DNA from: a virus
Length of the DNA stretch: 56,599 nt
Reading direction: 5' to 3' (one strand)
Virus record (IMG/VR): IMGVR_UViG_3300042545_001134
Coordinates: 1 to 56,599 of that record
Positions within the stretch are counted from its first letter, which is position 1. Every line of letters starts with the position of its first letter. The notes below the pieces were generated by a model. The model was not told the DNA's origin. It saw only the letters and a program-made list of their open reading frames with translations, and ran no database searches. Positions 32,930 through 41,332 of the stretch are shown one piece after another. A program made the position numbers and the translations under genes.

Positions 32930-33442
32930 TTACTTAAAGTAACCATCGATTCCAAATTTACGTACAAGTCTATTTCTTCTTTTACATGCTGGATTCTGTC
33001 TCGTACCTCCACGGAAGATTAATTTACCCAATTTTACAATAATAATAATCGCAATTAAACCGGCAACAACTATAACCGCAACCGCAGGTACTGCCACTCC
33101 GGCAATTAAAATTGTCGCACCAACTTGTTCTTGAACAACCGGTTGTTGTGTTATTGGTTGTTCAGGTTGTTTTTTAATTGATTTAACCTGTTTTAAGACC
33201 ATAATAAGGTCATTAACATCCATTGTATCCAATTTAGATTTAATGTTGTTTACAACGTCCGCATACTCCGCTGGTGGTTCCTCAATTGGACACTCAGGTG
33301 ATACTTCCATTTTCTCTTCGGGTGTTAATACGATTCCTGCCTGAGCCAACGCATTGTCAAATTGTTGTTCTTCTGTTGATTCGGTATAAAGTCCTCTGAT
33401 ACGGTTTCTTTCTTCTTCTGTTAATGTAAATTTTTGTCCCAT
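32930..33442 (-). CDS. Leader-peptide protein with one membrane span
   Basis: 170 residues from the inner ATG 33442; the longer frame reads through the promoter box. KFTLTEEERNRIRGLYTES is a variant leader. A Pro/Gln-rich middle (QPEQPITQQPVVQEQ) precedes a long hydrophobic span (about 117-143) and a basic C-terminus (KRRNRLVRKFGIDGYFK). The same order (leader, helical part, PxQ linker, span) occurs in 34617-35246, so they are probably related in role. TATTTATA at 33455-33462. Confidence 0.6.
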   Translation of the reverse strand: MGQKFTLTEEERNRIRGLYTESTEEQQFDNALAQAGIVLTPEEKMEVSPECPIEEPPAEYADVVNNIKSKLDTMDVNDLIMVLKQVKSIKKQPEQPITQQPVVQEQVGATILIAGVAVPAVAVIVVAGLIAIIIIVKLGKLIFRGGTRQNPACKRRNRLVRKFGIDGYFK

Positions 33443-33553
33443 ATTAATGTTTATTATAAATATCATAAAAATGGGGATAGAAGTAGCGAATTCCTATCCC
33501 CGTGTCCGTGACTAGTCCCGGTCCTAAAGTGAGGTTTTCAAACCTCAACTATC

Positions 33554-34498
33554 TTAATTTGTCGGTTGCTGTACAAGACCTGGTGTCACTGTTTCAGGAT
33601 TTGATACGGTTGGTTTCAACGGTTCCATTGGTTTTAGTTCCTCAGTATCTCTTGATAAAAATTTACGTCCATTAGTGTTCCAAGCTTTTTGAGTTCTTGG
33701 ACCAAAAATACCGTATCCCTTACCATTTTGACCTTTATTAATAATACCACCATTATATCCCACGGCCCAACCTTTAGCATTTACGTCTAACCAATCTTGG
33801 AATAATTTAATTCCATTGGCATCTTTTAATTCTTTTGGTGTTGGTATCAATACTTTTTTAGGTGCAACTTTAAATTCTGGGTCTTTACATGTGTAATTTG
33901 CCATCGTTTTATTTGCCAACATTTTTCTACCGTTAGCAAAATACGTAACACCATTTATTAAGTATGACATTGTACCATCACTATATTTTTGTTGTTTTGC
34001 ACCTTTAAATCCCGTTACACATGGATACTTTAACCAAGGGTCAGTCGCGGGTGCGGCAGGTGCTGCTACAGGTGTCGCTAATAATTTGAAACTATTGGTT
34101 TTAAAATACTTAACAGATGGTTTGTATTTGTCGGCATTTGTTTCATAGGTATTATTTACCCCAATACTTTTCAAGTGTTTAGAAACCATTTCCACGGTGT
34201 ATAAATTATCCACGCCCATATCACTATTAATCCATCCCGCAACATCTAACTCTGAATATAGTTTTTTAAGTTCGGCATTTACTAATGAAAATTGTGCAGC
34301 GTCTTTAATCTTCAAAACTCCATTTCTAAATTTTGTGGGGTCAGTACCGGGACCACTAACTGATGCGTGTATCTCTTTCGCGATACCAATATTTATGTCC
34401 ACGGCTTGTTCATTTAATGGATTACCATATCCATGTTTCTTATGCATATTAAGGATTTCTTCCTTTTCTGACTCTGTTAGTAAAAAATTTTTATACAT
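33554..34498 (-). CDS. Leader-peptide protein with peptidoglycan-binding-like end
   Basis: 314 residues. NFLLTESEKEEILNMHKKHG then NPLNEQ is a longer leader with an LNE|Q site. An Ala/Pro linker lies about 165-175. Near the C-terminus LFQDWLDVN...GYGIFGPRTQKAWNTNGRKF (about 240-290) matches the peptidoglycan-binding repeat (FQxWL...GxFGPxTxxAW). A wall-directed virion protein is a fair guess. TATTTATA at 34513-34520. Confidence 0.6.
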   Translation of the reverse strand: MYKNFLLTESEKEEILNMHKKHGYGNPLNEQAVDINIGIAKEIHASVSGPGTDPTKFRNGVLKIKDAAQFSLVNAELKKLYSELDVAGWINSDMGVDNLYTVEMVSKHLKSIGVNNTYETNADKYKPSVKYFKTNSFKLLATPVAAPAAPATDPWLKYPCVTGFKGAKQQKYSDGTMSYLINGVTYFANGRKMLANKTMANYTCKDPEFKVAPKKVLIPTPKELKDANGIKLFQDWLDVNAKGWAVGYNGGIINKGQNGKGYGIFGPRTQKAWNTNGRKFLSRDTEELKPMEPLKPTVSNPETVTPGLVQQPTN

Positions 34499-34616
34499 TG
34501 TTTTAGTTTTTTTATAAATATTTAATTTTATGGGGTTATCATCCGTTTAACCGAATAAAATATTATTAAAGAAAAGAAAATAGACAAATAAACCGTCTGT
34601 GATATCAATCTCTTCA

Positions 34617-35246
34617 TTACCCGCAATTCCATAATATTGGGTCAGTTTCAAATAGGTTTTTAAAATCCAAGAATATAAGTTCCGCTAGTTTCACCAAGAA
34701 ACTCTTTTGGATATCTAAACCACAACTAACACTTATACTTCCAAGACCTTCGTAAATGTGACACCTTAAAAGACGTAAAATTAACCACGCACCAATTGCG
34801 ATGAATACACCTACAGGTAATGCCAATAAAAATACTTTAACTGATTCAAATGCCGCCATTGCTCCCGCCTGTTCATTCATTTGTGCCGGTTGTTCTTGTG
34901 GTGTTGGTTGTTGTTTATCTTGTCTTTTTTGTCTTCTCATCGCCTTTAGTTCCTGAATCATCAGTTTTAACTCATCTTTCGATGCGGTTGGGAGAACGGG
35001 ATTAAGAATTGATGCAACTTTCTTTTTTGCATTTGTAATTTCGGGAGTCTCGGCGGTTGAACTTGAAACATCCTCTTTAGATACCCCAAGTTGACTTATC
35101 TCGGATGCCAATGTTTTAACAAATTGTAACCCCTGAGCGGATTCGGGACTAAAACAATTTGATTCATCCTCGTTGATTTTACCTTTACAGCAACCCATGA
35201 TAGATTTAATTCTACCTATTTCTTCGTTTAATGTTTGTTTTTTCAT
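34617..35246 (-). CDS. Leader-peptide protein with membrane span
   Basis: 209 residues from inner ATG 35246. MKKQTLNEEIGRIKSIMG...KINEDE is the second leader subtype (LNEEhxRxKxIMG, then I-N-E). A helical middle ends with KAMRRQKRQDKQQPTPQEQP and a hydrophobic span follows (about 144-168), then a Cys-containing end. The longer frame would start inside the previous gene. Variant box TATAAATG (plus 35254-35261). Related in design to 32930-33442. Confidence 0.6.
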   Translation of the reverse strand: MKKQTLNEEIGRIKSIMGCCKGKINEDESNCFSPESAQGLQFVKTLASEISQLGVSKEDVSSSTAETPEITNAKKKVASILNPVLPTASKDELKLMIQELKAMRRQKRQDKQQPTPQEQPAQMNEQAGAMAAFESVKVFLLALPVGVFIAIGAWLILRLLRCHIYEGLGSISVSCGLDIQKSFLVKLAELIFLDFKNLFETDPILWNCG

Positions 35247-35250
35247 TATT

Positions 35251-36303
35251 TTATATAAATGGTTGAATAAATTTAGCATAATTAGTTCCACCATCAGGTC
35301 TACTTTCTTTGATGCCGAAATAATATAACATTTCGGGGTCATTAATACGAACTTCTTTTTGTGGAACTGTGTTCATGTTAGTAATAAATTTCTTGTCATA
35401 GGCAAAACGAACCACCCTTTCAATTTTATCGTCATCACCCCAATAAAATACCCACCTAAGGATAGGTGCGGTCCATGGGTCAGCAACCACATTTGTGTTC
35501 CATTTAATCTCATATGCGGTCATGTGTTTGTTGTCCCACTTATTTCTAAGTAACTTTTCACGTTGTTTAACAAACATATCGTCTACCGCCACCATACCAA
35601 GAGAATTTTTACCGTTAGCATAATACGACCCAGTTAAAATCATATTTGCGTTAATGTCTGTATATGTTTCAATAGTATCGGTACTCGTTTTACCCGTTGT
35701 AGTTACGGTTGTTATGTCTTTCTTGTATTTGAATACAAGTGTAACGTTCATAAACTGACCTGGGTTGGGATATTTGGTTGTATCTCTTACTTCATCCTTA
35801 ACACCACCTGTATTCAATACGATGGTTTTAAACGCAACTTTCGCAACATCAGAATCGGAGATTTTATTTTTTTTAAGGAAGTTGAATAGTGCGGGGCGAA
35901 ACGACTGTGCTCTTAACAACGCCAATTGAACATTCTTTTTATACAGGGGGTCCTCAAGGTTTTGACCTTTTGGTGCAACTGCGTAATTATTTTCCTTATC
36001 GTATGGTGTTACCTTACCTAACCATGTGTTACTTGCACCGGCTGTAAAGGTTCCATTAGTAAAAGTCATTTCACCACTTTTTAACATAGCGGGACCATTC
36101 GGTGTTGCATTAATCTTTTCCAATAATGTTTTGGTGAAGTCAGCAAGAAATGGAGTTGGGTCCGACGAGTTAACGGGATACGCCGCCTTAAAGTTAAAAC
36201 TAACTTTAACTTCAATAGGGGTTGTTACCTCATTTAATAATGATGTCCCATTCTTACCGATTAACGATTTAAGTTGGGACTCCGTGATGATGATTTTTCT
36301 CAT
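35251..36303 (-). CDS. Leader-peptide protein, OmpA-like relative
   Basis: 350 residues. RKIIITESQLKSLIGKNGTS then LLNEV is a full leader with an LNE|V site. The body is beta-rich; LALLRAQSFRPALFNFLKK...IVLNTGGVKDEVRDTTKYPNPGQF (about 135-195) is reminiscent of the OmpA-family core (RA...L, N-x-G-x-x-D-x-x-R). The C-terminal YYFGIKESRPDGGTNY is unrecognised. TATTTATT box at 36317-36324. Confidence 0.55.
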   Translation of the reverse strand: MRKIIITESQLKSLIGKNGTSLLNEVTTPIEVKVSFNFKAAYPVNSSDPTPFLADFTKTLLEKINATPNGPAMLKSGEMTFTNGTFTAGASNTWLGKVTPYDKENNYAVAPKGQNLEDPLYKKNVQLALLRAQSFRPALFNFLKKNKISDSDVAKVAFKTIVLNTGGVKDEVRDTTKYPNPGQFMNVTLVFKYKKDITTVTTTGKTSTDTIETYTDINANMILTGSYYANGKNSLGMVAVDDMFVKQREKLLRNKWDNKHMTAYEIKWNTNVVADPWTAPILRWVFYWGDDDKIERVVRFAYDKKFITNMNTVPQKEVRINDPEMLYYFGIKESRPDGGTNYAKFIQPFI

Positions 36304-36336
36304 ATAGACTAATATTAATAAATACCTGAAACGGTA

Positions 36337-36504
36337 TTATTGTTTAACGGTGGTTAGATAATAACTCAACCCATTATATATAATGAATTGTATATTGTCT
36401 TCACCTTCAATGGGACGGTAACGTGTCCAAATTTCGGTTAATCCTATTTCCCCTTTAATGGGTTTCATTGTTATTTTGTTTTCTTCAAATCTAATCGTAC
36501 GCAT
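36337..36504 (-). CDS. Small protein, 55 residues
   Basis: MRTIRFEENKITMKPIKGEIG... to ...YYLTTVKQ. It fills an otherwise empty gap between the leader gene and the small membrane gene with the same direction, uses normal codons and has a beta-strand pattern. No family recognised. Short, so moderate confidence. Confidence 0.5.
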   Translation of the reverse strand: MRTIRFEENKITMKPIKGEIGLTEIWTRYRPIEGEDNIQFIIYNGLSYYLTTVKQ

Positions 36505-36529
36505 ATAATATTTTTACTATAAGTACCGA

Positions 36530-36712
36530 TTAATTCCTATGAAGAATAACTTTTTTCAGTGAATCGGATTTTTCGATTGTAATTTCAATGTTAATGTTTT
36601 TCTCACCTCTAAGACGGGCAAGTTCCTTTTGTTGAAAGTAACAGATGATAAGGAGACTTATTGCTCCCGCCATACTGATGTGTTTTTGATATTTTTGAAA
36701 AAATTTAATCAT
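36530..36712 (-). CDS. Small membrane protein, 60 residues
   Basis: A basic N-terminus, one span (ISMAGAISLLIICYFQQ, about 12-28) and a charged cytoplasmic tail (LARLRGEKNINIEITIEKSDSL). Positive-inside rule gives N-in. It lies seven bases from the methyltransferase stop. Could be a holin or superinfection-exclusion peptide; undecided. Confidence 0.55.
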   Translation of the reverse strand: MIKFFQKYQKHISMAGAISLLIICYFQQKELARLRGEKNINIEITIEKSDSLKKVILHRN

Positions 36713-36719
36713 TGTTCTT

Positions 36720-37268
36720 TTATTTTTTTATCCACCATTGTTGTTGATTACCAATGGCATTTATGTTGTCCTCTCCAAACATTTCGTTTACCGACTCATA
36801 TACACCAGGCCAACAGGTGCAGTAATCATCACCACAAATAAACCCACCGGGTTTTACTTTGGGTAACCAAGACTGTATATCGTTTTTAACGGAATTATAA
36901 TCATGAGCCCCGTCGATGTACACAATATCAAAATACTCATCTTCGTATAATGACGATTGTGAAACGGAATTATTCTTATGGATGTTTATAAGGTCTTTTA
37001 AGGGTATTAAATTGTTTCGAGTTATAGTTTCATAGTCCACACCCTTAACGTGTTCTGGTGACCCCTCAAAGTGGTCAATGGCGTGATATTCGAAATCAAC
37101 ACCTTTATTGATTAGGTCGACACATATCAGTGCGGTACCTCTACCCTGGTAAACCCCAATCTCGGCGATTTTTAATTTACCTGACGGGTTATCTACAATT
37201 GTATTAAATAATTCCCCTTGTTCATGTGGTTGAGCCCAACCTTCTATATTTTGATAGAAATGTTCCAT
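36720..37268 (-). CDS. Class I SAM-dependent methyltransferase
   Basis: 182 residues. EIGVYQGRGTALICVDL (36-52, motif I), DFEYHAIDHFEG (acidic end of strand 2), DIVYIDGAHDY (motif with DG-H) and LPKVKPGGFICGDDY match the Methyltransf_24-type family. These enzymes often act on sugars or small molecules, which fits the glycosyltransferases in the window. Target not readable. TATTTATT box at 37285-37292. Confidence 0.8.
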   Translation of the reverse strand: MEHFYQNIEGWAQPHEQGELFNTIVDNPSGKLKIAEIGVYQGRGTALICVDLINKGVDFEYHAIDHFEGSPEHVKGVDYETITRNNLIPLKDLINIHKNNSVSQSSLYEDEYFDIVYIDGAHDYNSVKNDIQSWLPKVKPGGFICGDDYCTCWPGVYESVNEMFGEDNINAIGNQQQWWIKK

Positions 37269-37326
37269 AATTAAGATTTACACAAATAAATATGGTCCCC
37301 TTTAATTAACGGTCCACAATCTCATT

Positions 37327-37346
37327 CCGGCGTACGAGGTTCATTT
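37327..37346. repeat. 20-base direct repeat, copy 1
   Basis: CCGGCGTACGAGGTTCATTT, identical to 39631-39650. It overlaps the stop codon of the small membrane gene (TGA inside TTCATTT on the minus strand). Confidence 0.85.
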
Positions 37347-37580
37347 TTTAGAGAACATTCTCAATGCACTTATCATAAGGATGGTCATACCAACCCCGAG
37401 GGTGCAAGAAACGTCAAAAGACATATTATGAATTCCTGAATGGAACAAAGATGCGAACACCACGGCGGTTAGAATATAAATCCAAAACAACTTAATGAAA
37501 TGATACATCCCAACTGCCAGTATGGTAAATGCGCCCAAAAAGAATGCAAATACAACTTCTAATAATTTTATCATAAACAT
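37341..37580 (-). CDS. Small membrane protein with three spans
   Basis: 79 residues, almost entirely hydrophobic: about 4-24, 28-46 and 54-73, separated by short polar turns; ends MFSKK. No family recognised. It could be a holin by size. Stop inside the 20-base repeat. A terminator (37606-37632) separates it from the gene upstream. Confidence 0.55.
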   Translation of the reverse strand: MFMIKLLEVVFAFFLGAFTILAVGMYHFIKLFWIYILTAVVFASLFHSGIHNMSFDVSCTLGVGMTILMISALRMFSKK

Positions 37581-37605
37581 AAATAGAATATATATGGAAC
37601 AAAAA

Positions 37606-37632
37606 ACCCCACCTTTAAGGGGTAGGGTTTTA
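37606..37632 (-). terminator. Terminator
   Basis: ACCCC-ACCTTTA-AGGGGT; T-rich on both sides (TTTT on plus after GGG, TTTTTT on minus), so it may be bidirectional. Confidence 0.6.
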
Positions 37633-37651
37633 ATGATTTATTTTAACTTTA

Positions 37652-38050
37652 TTATTTTCTAATCGAAAGAGCACTATCCAATTCGTCATTCGTACCCTCG
37701 AATCCTGGCATTTCAGTATTATCCCTATAGTCCGTTCTACCATCATCCTCGGATTTTGTGAAACCCATAAATTTATATGCCTCTTCATCACTTTGGTTTA
37801 AAACCATTTTATTAAGACTTGTATAAAACTGTTTCATGAATGTCCATTTAATACCACCTTCTTGTTGGGGACCAACAAAATGACTATATTCATCCACTAA
37901 CATTTTTGAAATTTTGTTTGCGGCCTCATCTGCCGCCATCATAGCGATTTGAAGACCACCTAAACCTTCAGATAGTGTGGATTCATTATTAATCCCCATT
38001 ATTTCTTTAACTCGGGATAACTCTTCGTTCAATTTTATTTTGTTTGACAT
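37652..38050 (-). CDS. Leader-peptide protein, second subtype
   Basis: 132 residues from the inner ATG 38050. KIKLNEELSRVKEIMGINNES followed by TLSEG is the LNEExxRxKxIMG subtype, as in 34617-35246. The rest is helical and acidic (EEAYKFMGFTKSEDDGRTD), no family known. TATTTATT box at 38066-38073. Confidence 0.6.
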   Translation of the reverse strand: MSNKIKLNEELSRVKEIMGINNESTLSEGLGGLQIAMMAADEAANKISKMLVDEYSHFVGPQQEGGIKWTFMKQFYTSLNKMVLNQSDEEAYKFMGFTKSEDDGRTDYRDNTEMPGFEGTNDELDSALSIRK

Positions 38051-38088
38051 AATATAATGTTTAAGAATAAATATCATATAAAATGAAA

Positions 38089-38112
38089 AACCCCTCGTAT
38101 TAGGAGGGGTTA
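38089..38112 (-). terminator. Terminator of the cyclophilin gene
   Basis: AACCCCTC-GTATTAG-GAGGGGTT; on the minus strand TTTTTCATTTT follows. Confidence 0.7.
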
Positions 38113-38116
38113 ATTA

Positions 38117-38548
38117 TTAAATTAGTTCGATGGTGTTAATCTTATCACCTTGTCTGATGTTGTCAATTATATCCAACCCTTCCACAACCTTACCGAAACA
38201 GGTATGGTTTCTATCGAGGTGTTGTGTTCCTTGTCTACCGTGGCAGATGAAAAACTGTGAACCACCGGTATTTCTACCAGCGTGGGCCATAGATAACACA
38301 CCTTTATCGTGGAATTGTTTATCGGCGTTTACTTCGCACTCGATGGTATAACCGGGTCCACCGTTACCAATACCGTTAGGACAACCTCCCTGAATAACAA
38401 AGTTAGGGATAACTCTATGGAAGTTTAATCCATCATAGAATTTCAAACCAATTAGTTTAAGGAAGTTACTTACGGTGATAGGGGTTTCGTTGTCGTACAA
38501 CTCAGCAACCATGTCACCTCTGTCTGTGGAAATTTTTACTTTACTCAT
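38117..38548 (-). CDS. Peptidyl-prolyl cis-trans isomerase, cyclophilin type
   Basis: 143 residues, the minimal cyclophilin. FHRVIPNFVIQGG (about 42-54) with the catalytic Arg, GGSQFFICHGRQGTQHLDRNHTCFG and a final DKINTIELI are family blocks. No signal peptide: cytoplasmic. It would speed proline isomerisation during folding of phage or host proteins. No TATTTATA box upstream, unlike its neighbours. Confidence 0.92.
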   Translation of the reverse strand: MSKVKISTDRGDMVAELYDNETPITVSNFLKLIGLKFYDGLNFHRVIPNFVIQGGCPNGIGNGGPGYTIECEVNADKQFHDKGVLSMAHAGRNTGGSQFFICHGRQGTQHLDRNHTCFGKVVEGLDIIDNIRQGDKINTIELI

Positions 38549-38604
38549 ATATCTCGTTTTTCCAATAATACGAAAAAAATATTAATCAATCAAGACTATG
38601 TTAT

Positions 38605-38632
38605 AAATAAAAAACCCACCTTGTGGGTGGGT
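38605..38632 (-). terminator. Terminator of the LamG gene
   Basis: ACCCACC-TTGTG-GGTGGGT; minus strand continues TTTTTTATTTAT. Confidence 0.7.
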
Positions 38633-38639
38633 CTTAATA

Positions 38640-39545
38640 TTAAAATCCAAAACTAATTTTTTCATTATCGAACTTCGAAAGTACTTCGGAATCGGGTAAT
38701 GCCCCGTTATATATTTTAACTGATTTCAACCAACCACCCCAATACTCAGCGCCATCCCATCTTCTCATCAATCTAATACCACTCTCATTACTACTTAAAG
38801 TTTGTCCTGTTACTTCTTGAGTTTCAGCAAGACCACCATTCACATAAAGTTTAAGGTTTGTACCATCAAAACTACCGACGATATGATACCACGCATTTAT
38901 GGTGTCGATTGAATATCCCGTATCTGTATAGTGCCAAGAACCATTGTAGAATGATGTTGCCAAATTGGCGTTATTTGGTGGACTAAATCCACTACAACCT
39001 AATACGTAGTTTATTCCATAAGAACCCCCTTGAAGGTACGATTCATTAACAATGGTAGGAGCGTCACCTGTATTGGTTCCCGTATAGTAATGCCACACTT
39101 CTACCGTCCAAGTTGGTAACAATGGAAGTGATGTTGGAGTACTGGCCCATTGGTCGGTACCGTTAAAACTTAAAAACGCCCCGATATATTCTGGTGAACC
39201 ATGTAGTGTGAATTCTTTATCACCAACTAAATCGGTCCAAGTTGTTCCTGTACCGGGATATGATAATGGGTCACCTGAGTCCAAGTGTAATAACAACGAC
39301 GTAGTTGATGTAATAGACCAATCAATCACATATGTAACATGTGTACCAAAATCATTTGTTCTTTTTGTAACCTGATATCCATATGTGTCAATTAAAATTA
39401 ACATCATGTCATCGTCCATATGTGAGGAATGAACTAAAATACTATATAGACCCTTATCACATGCGTCCACAACTAAGTCGTTTATGTAACTTAACGAACT
39501 TATCGTTAAATCACTATCTAAATTACTATCTGATGAAATATCCAT
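38640..39545 (-). CDS. LamG / concanavalin-like surface protein
   Basis: 301 residues. The last 190 residues are a LamG-type jelly roll: LLLHLDSGDPLSYPGTGTTWTDLVG, FLSFNGTDQWAS, WTVEVWHYY, AWYHIVGSFDGTNLKLYVNG and a WGGWLKSVKIYNGALPDSEV end. Such domains bind glycans and are common in phage tail or head-fibre proteins. The N-terminal 110 residues are beta-rich, perhaps an attachment domain. TATTTATA at 39561-39568 suggests late expression. No signal peptide. Confidence 0.75.
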   Translation of the reverse strand: MDISSDSNLDSDLTISSLSYINDLVVDACDKGLYSILVHSSHMDDDMMLILIDTYGYQVTKRTNDFGTHVTYVIDWSITSTTSLLLHLDSGDPLSYPGTGTTWTDLVGDKEFTLHGSPEYIGAFLSFNGTDQWASTPTSLPLLPTWTVEVWHYYTGTNTGDAPTIVNESYLQGGSYGINYVLGCSGFSPPNNANLATSFYNGSWHYTDTGYSIDTINAWYHIVGSFDGTNLKLYVNGGLAETQEVTGQTLSSNESGIRLMRRWDGAEYWGGWLKSVKIYNGALPDSEVLSKFDNEKISFGF

Positions 39546-39630
39546 TATATTCTGTTTTTATATAAATACCACTTAGTGGGTATGTGGATAAAGTCCAATA
39601 TAATAAAAAATTCATCCCGGCGTCGGAGTA

Positions 39631-39650
39631 CCGGCGTACGAGGTTCATTT
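39631..39650. repeat. 20-base direct repeat, copy 2
   Basis: Identical to 37327-37346; it lies 10 bases after the stop of the DUF262-HNH gene (minus strand). An extra CCGGCG stands 15 bases before it. Confidence 0.85.
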
Positions 39651-39659
39651 ACCAATGAA

Positions 39660-40931
39660 TTAATAGTTATTCGATAATTTAAGGTTGTCTTCGGCAATCA
39701 TAAGGTCCATATTATCGAAGGTTGTGGAACCTCCTTTTGAATGGGGTTTATTCTTATGGTTCCCATGGACTCTCTTTCCGTTGGTGGACTGCAATGGGGT
39801 AATAACCTCGGTTGTACCATCCAAACGATTAATAACACCTCCAGTCTCAATGCACTTGGCAATCTTATCCTTCTCTGTAAAGGTCCTAACACTATCGAGG
39901 GTATAAAAGAAATCAGATACAAAGGGAATCATATCGTTATATATGGTGTTGAACTTAACTATATGGAATTGTACAATGTTCCTATTGATATTGGCCCAAT
40001 TGGAATCTGATGGGTTGTAGTATGTAGAATCAATTCTGTGGTTCTCCAATTCAAGGTACTTGTTAACAAAATCTTGAATTGTATCTTTCTTTAGGACCGA
40101 GTTATATGAACGGTCCATATCTAACAGATACATGAATAGATTAAATGAAAAGGACTTGGTAATATCTGAACCTGTTTGATGTATCAGTTGAACACATATA
40201 CTCCACGTCTTGAGAGTATCCAAGAATTGTTTCTCGTTATATATAACCGAACTTTTAAATAGGTTGTTTAAGTTGGTATTGGTAATAGTACTTCCTTTGG
40301 ATTGGTGATATAATAAGAAGTGACTCATAAGTTCCAAATCCTTCATCCTTGGAAAGGTGACACCTTTAATGAGTTTGGTTGTCTCACTATAGGTATTACC
40401 CCATTTACGAATAAAATCAGATATAATACCATGACACGCGTTTCGTTTCTCTTGTTTGTTCCAACTCTCACCACTGTTAAGGTATGATGCAATATCATGT
40501 AAATCTAACTTGGTGGCGTTATTAATGATTACCACAGAAATGGGAATGTTAAAGAAGTCCCACACATCGTCAGGGACATCATTCCAGTTAACCTCATCAT
40601 GTAACTTCATAAGATAACGGGTTCTATTACCCCCATCTATTGAAACATATCTTACACCCTGATTATGTAGTTCAGAAAAGTATTGGTGGTCATAAGTACT
40701 CTTTGTGGTTTGTGCAAGAGTCATACAACCCTGAACATCCGCCATTACAATGTTACTTACATCTTTTCCTAATAATAGACACTCCCTATATTCGACCCCA
40801 TTACGTTTTGTCCACACTTGTCTTCGTTGAATCGATTCATCATAACAAATTTTCTTCCCTAATTGTAGAAAATTTTTAATACTCATGTCTTGTCTCATCT
40901 TACCAATTGGTATAGTTCTGTTTGTTTCCAT
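39660..40931 (-). CDS. DUF262 (ParB-like) plus HNH nuclease protein
   Basis: 423 residues. SIDGGNRTRYL (97-107) is the DUF262 motif (DGxxR). The middle is helical. The end (about 388-420: HGNHKNKPHSKGGSTTFDNMDLM...NLKLSNN) is an HNH-like metal site with conserved His, Asn and GG. DUF262-HNH proteins are related to the GmrSD restriction type and to phage-associated nucleases. Here it may attack host or competing DNA, or act as a selfish nuclease. A good host-type promoter precedes it. Confidence 0.7.
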   Translation of the reverse strand: METNRTIPIGKMRQDMSIKNFLQLGKKICYDESIQRRQVWTKRNGVEYRECLLLGKDVSNIVMADVQGCMTLAQTTKSTYDHQYFSELHNQGVRYVSIDGGNRTRYLMKLHDEVNWNDVPDDVWDFFNIPISVVIINNATKLDLHDIASYLNSGESWNKQEKRNACHGIISDFIRKWGNTYSETTKLIKGVTFPRMKDLELMSHFLLYHQSKGSTITNTNLNNLFKSSVIYNEKQFLDTLKTWSICVQLIHQTGSDITKSFSFNLFMYLLDMDRSYNSVLKKDTIQDFVNKYLELENHRIDSTYYNPSDSNWANINRNIVQFHIVKFNTIYNDMIPFVSDFFYTLDSVRTFTEKDKIAKCIETGGVINRLDGTTEVITPLQSTNGKRVHGNHKNKPHSKGGSTTFDNMDLMIAEDNLKLSNNY

Positions 40932-40953
40932 ATATGGTTTATTAATTGTGGGA

Positions 40954-40984
40954 CAAAAGTATGTATATTTTTGAATATTCCAAA
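40954..40984 (-). promoter_or_regulatory. Host-type promoter for the DUF262-HNH gene
   Basis: On the minus strand TTTG (plus 40981-40984) and TACTTTTG (plus 40954-40961), 19 bases apart; ATG at 40931. Confidence 0.6.
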
Positions 40985-41225
40985 AAATTCTGAAAATTTT
41001 TTTTTCACTATAGGGGGTGTTTCCCGATTTCCCAAAATTTTCTGGAAATTTCCGGAACGGGTTTCCCCTAAAAAGTCGATTTTTTGGATTTTTTCTGGAA
41101 AAATTTCAGTCACGGCATTGACCCCCCTTTTAGACATAGGTAAATACCCCTATATAAGGGGGGATACGGGAGGGAGGGGGGTATGGTTTAAGGGGAGGGG
41201 GTAGGTATATAACCATAGGGGGTGG
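40985..41225. other. Gene-poor divergent region with G-quadruplex motif
   Basis: Between the divergent genes at 40931 and 41333. It holds A/T tracts, repeated TCTGGAAA-type words (41040-41105) and a G-rich run at 41158-41201: GGGGGG, GGG, GGG, GGGGGG with short loops, then GGGG and GGGGG, enough for an intramolecular G-quadruplex on the plus strand. CCCCTATATAAGGGG (41147 on) is palindromic. An open frame covers part of it on each strand, but both have poor codon use. Transcription polarity switches here. Confidence 0.5.
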
Positions 41226-41332
41226 TGCCAATCAATAATCAACCTGTGGACCTGGGTGGTGAAAATAAATTTGATATAATCGAAATATCTTTTTATCTTC
41301 GTATTGTCTACTAACCAATAGACCCAAACATT
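41226..41332 (+). promoter_or_regulatory. Cassette 1: right half-site and promoter
   Basis: TGCCAATCAA (41226-41235) without a left partner, then AAAATAAATTTG (TTTG 41270-41273) and TATCTTCG (41294-41301), followed by a GTCTA/TAGAC hairpin at the mRNA start (41306-41323). Confidence 0.6.

Noticed and set aside
40890-41204. Open frames on both strands in the 41-kb switch region
   Set aside because: Low-complexity translation of A/T tracts and G runs with poor codon use and no start signal.
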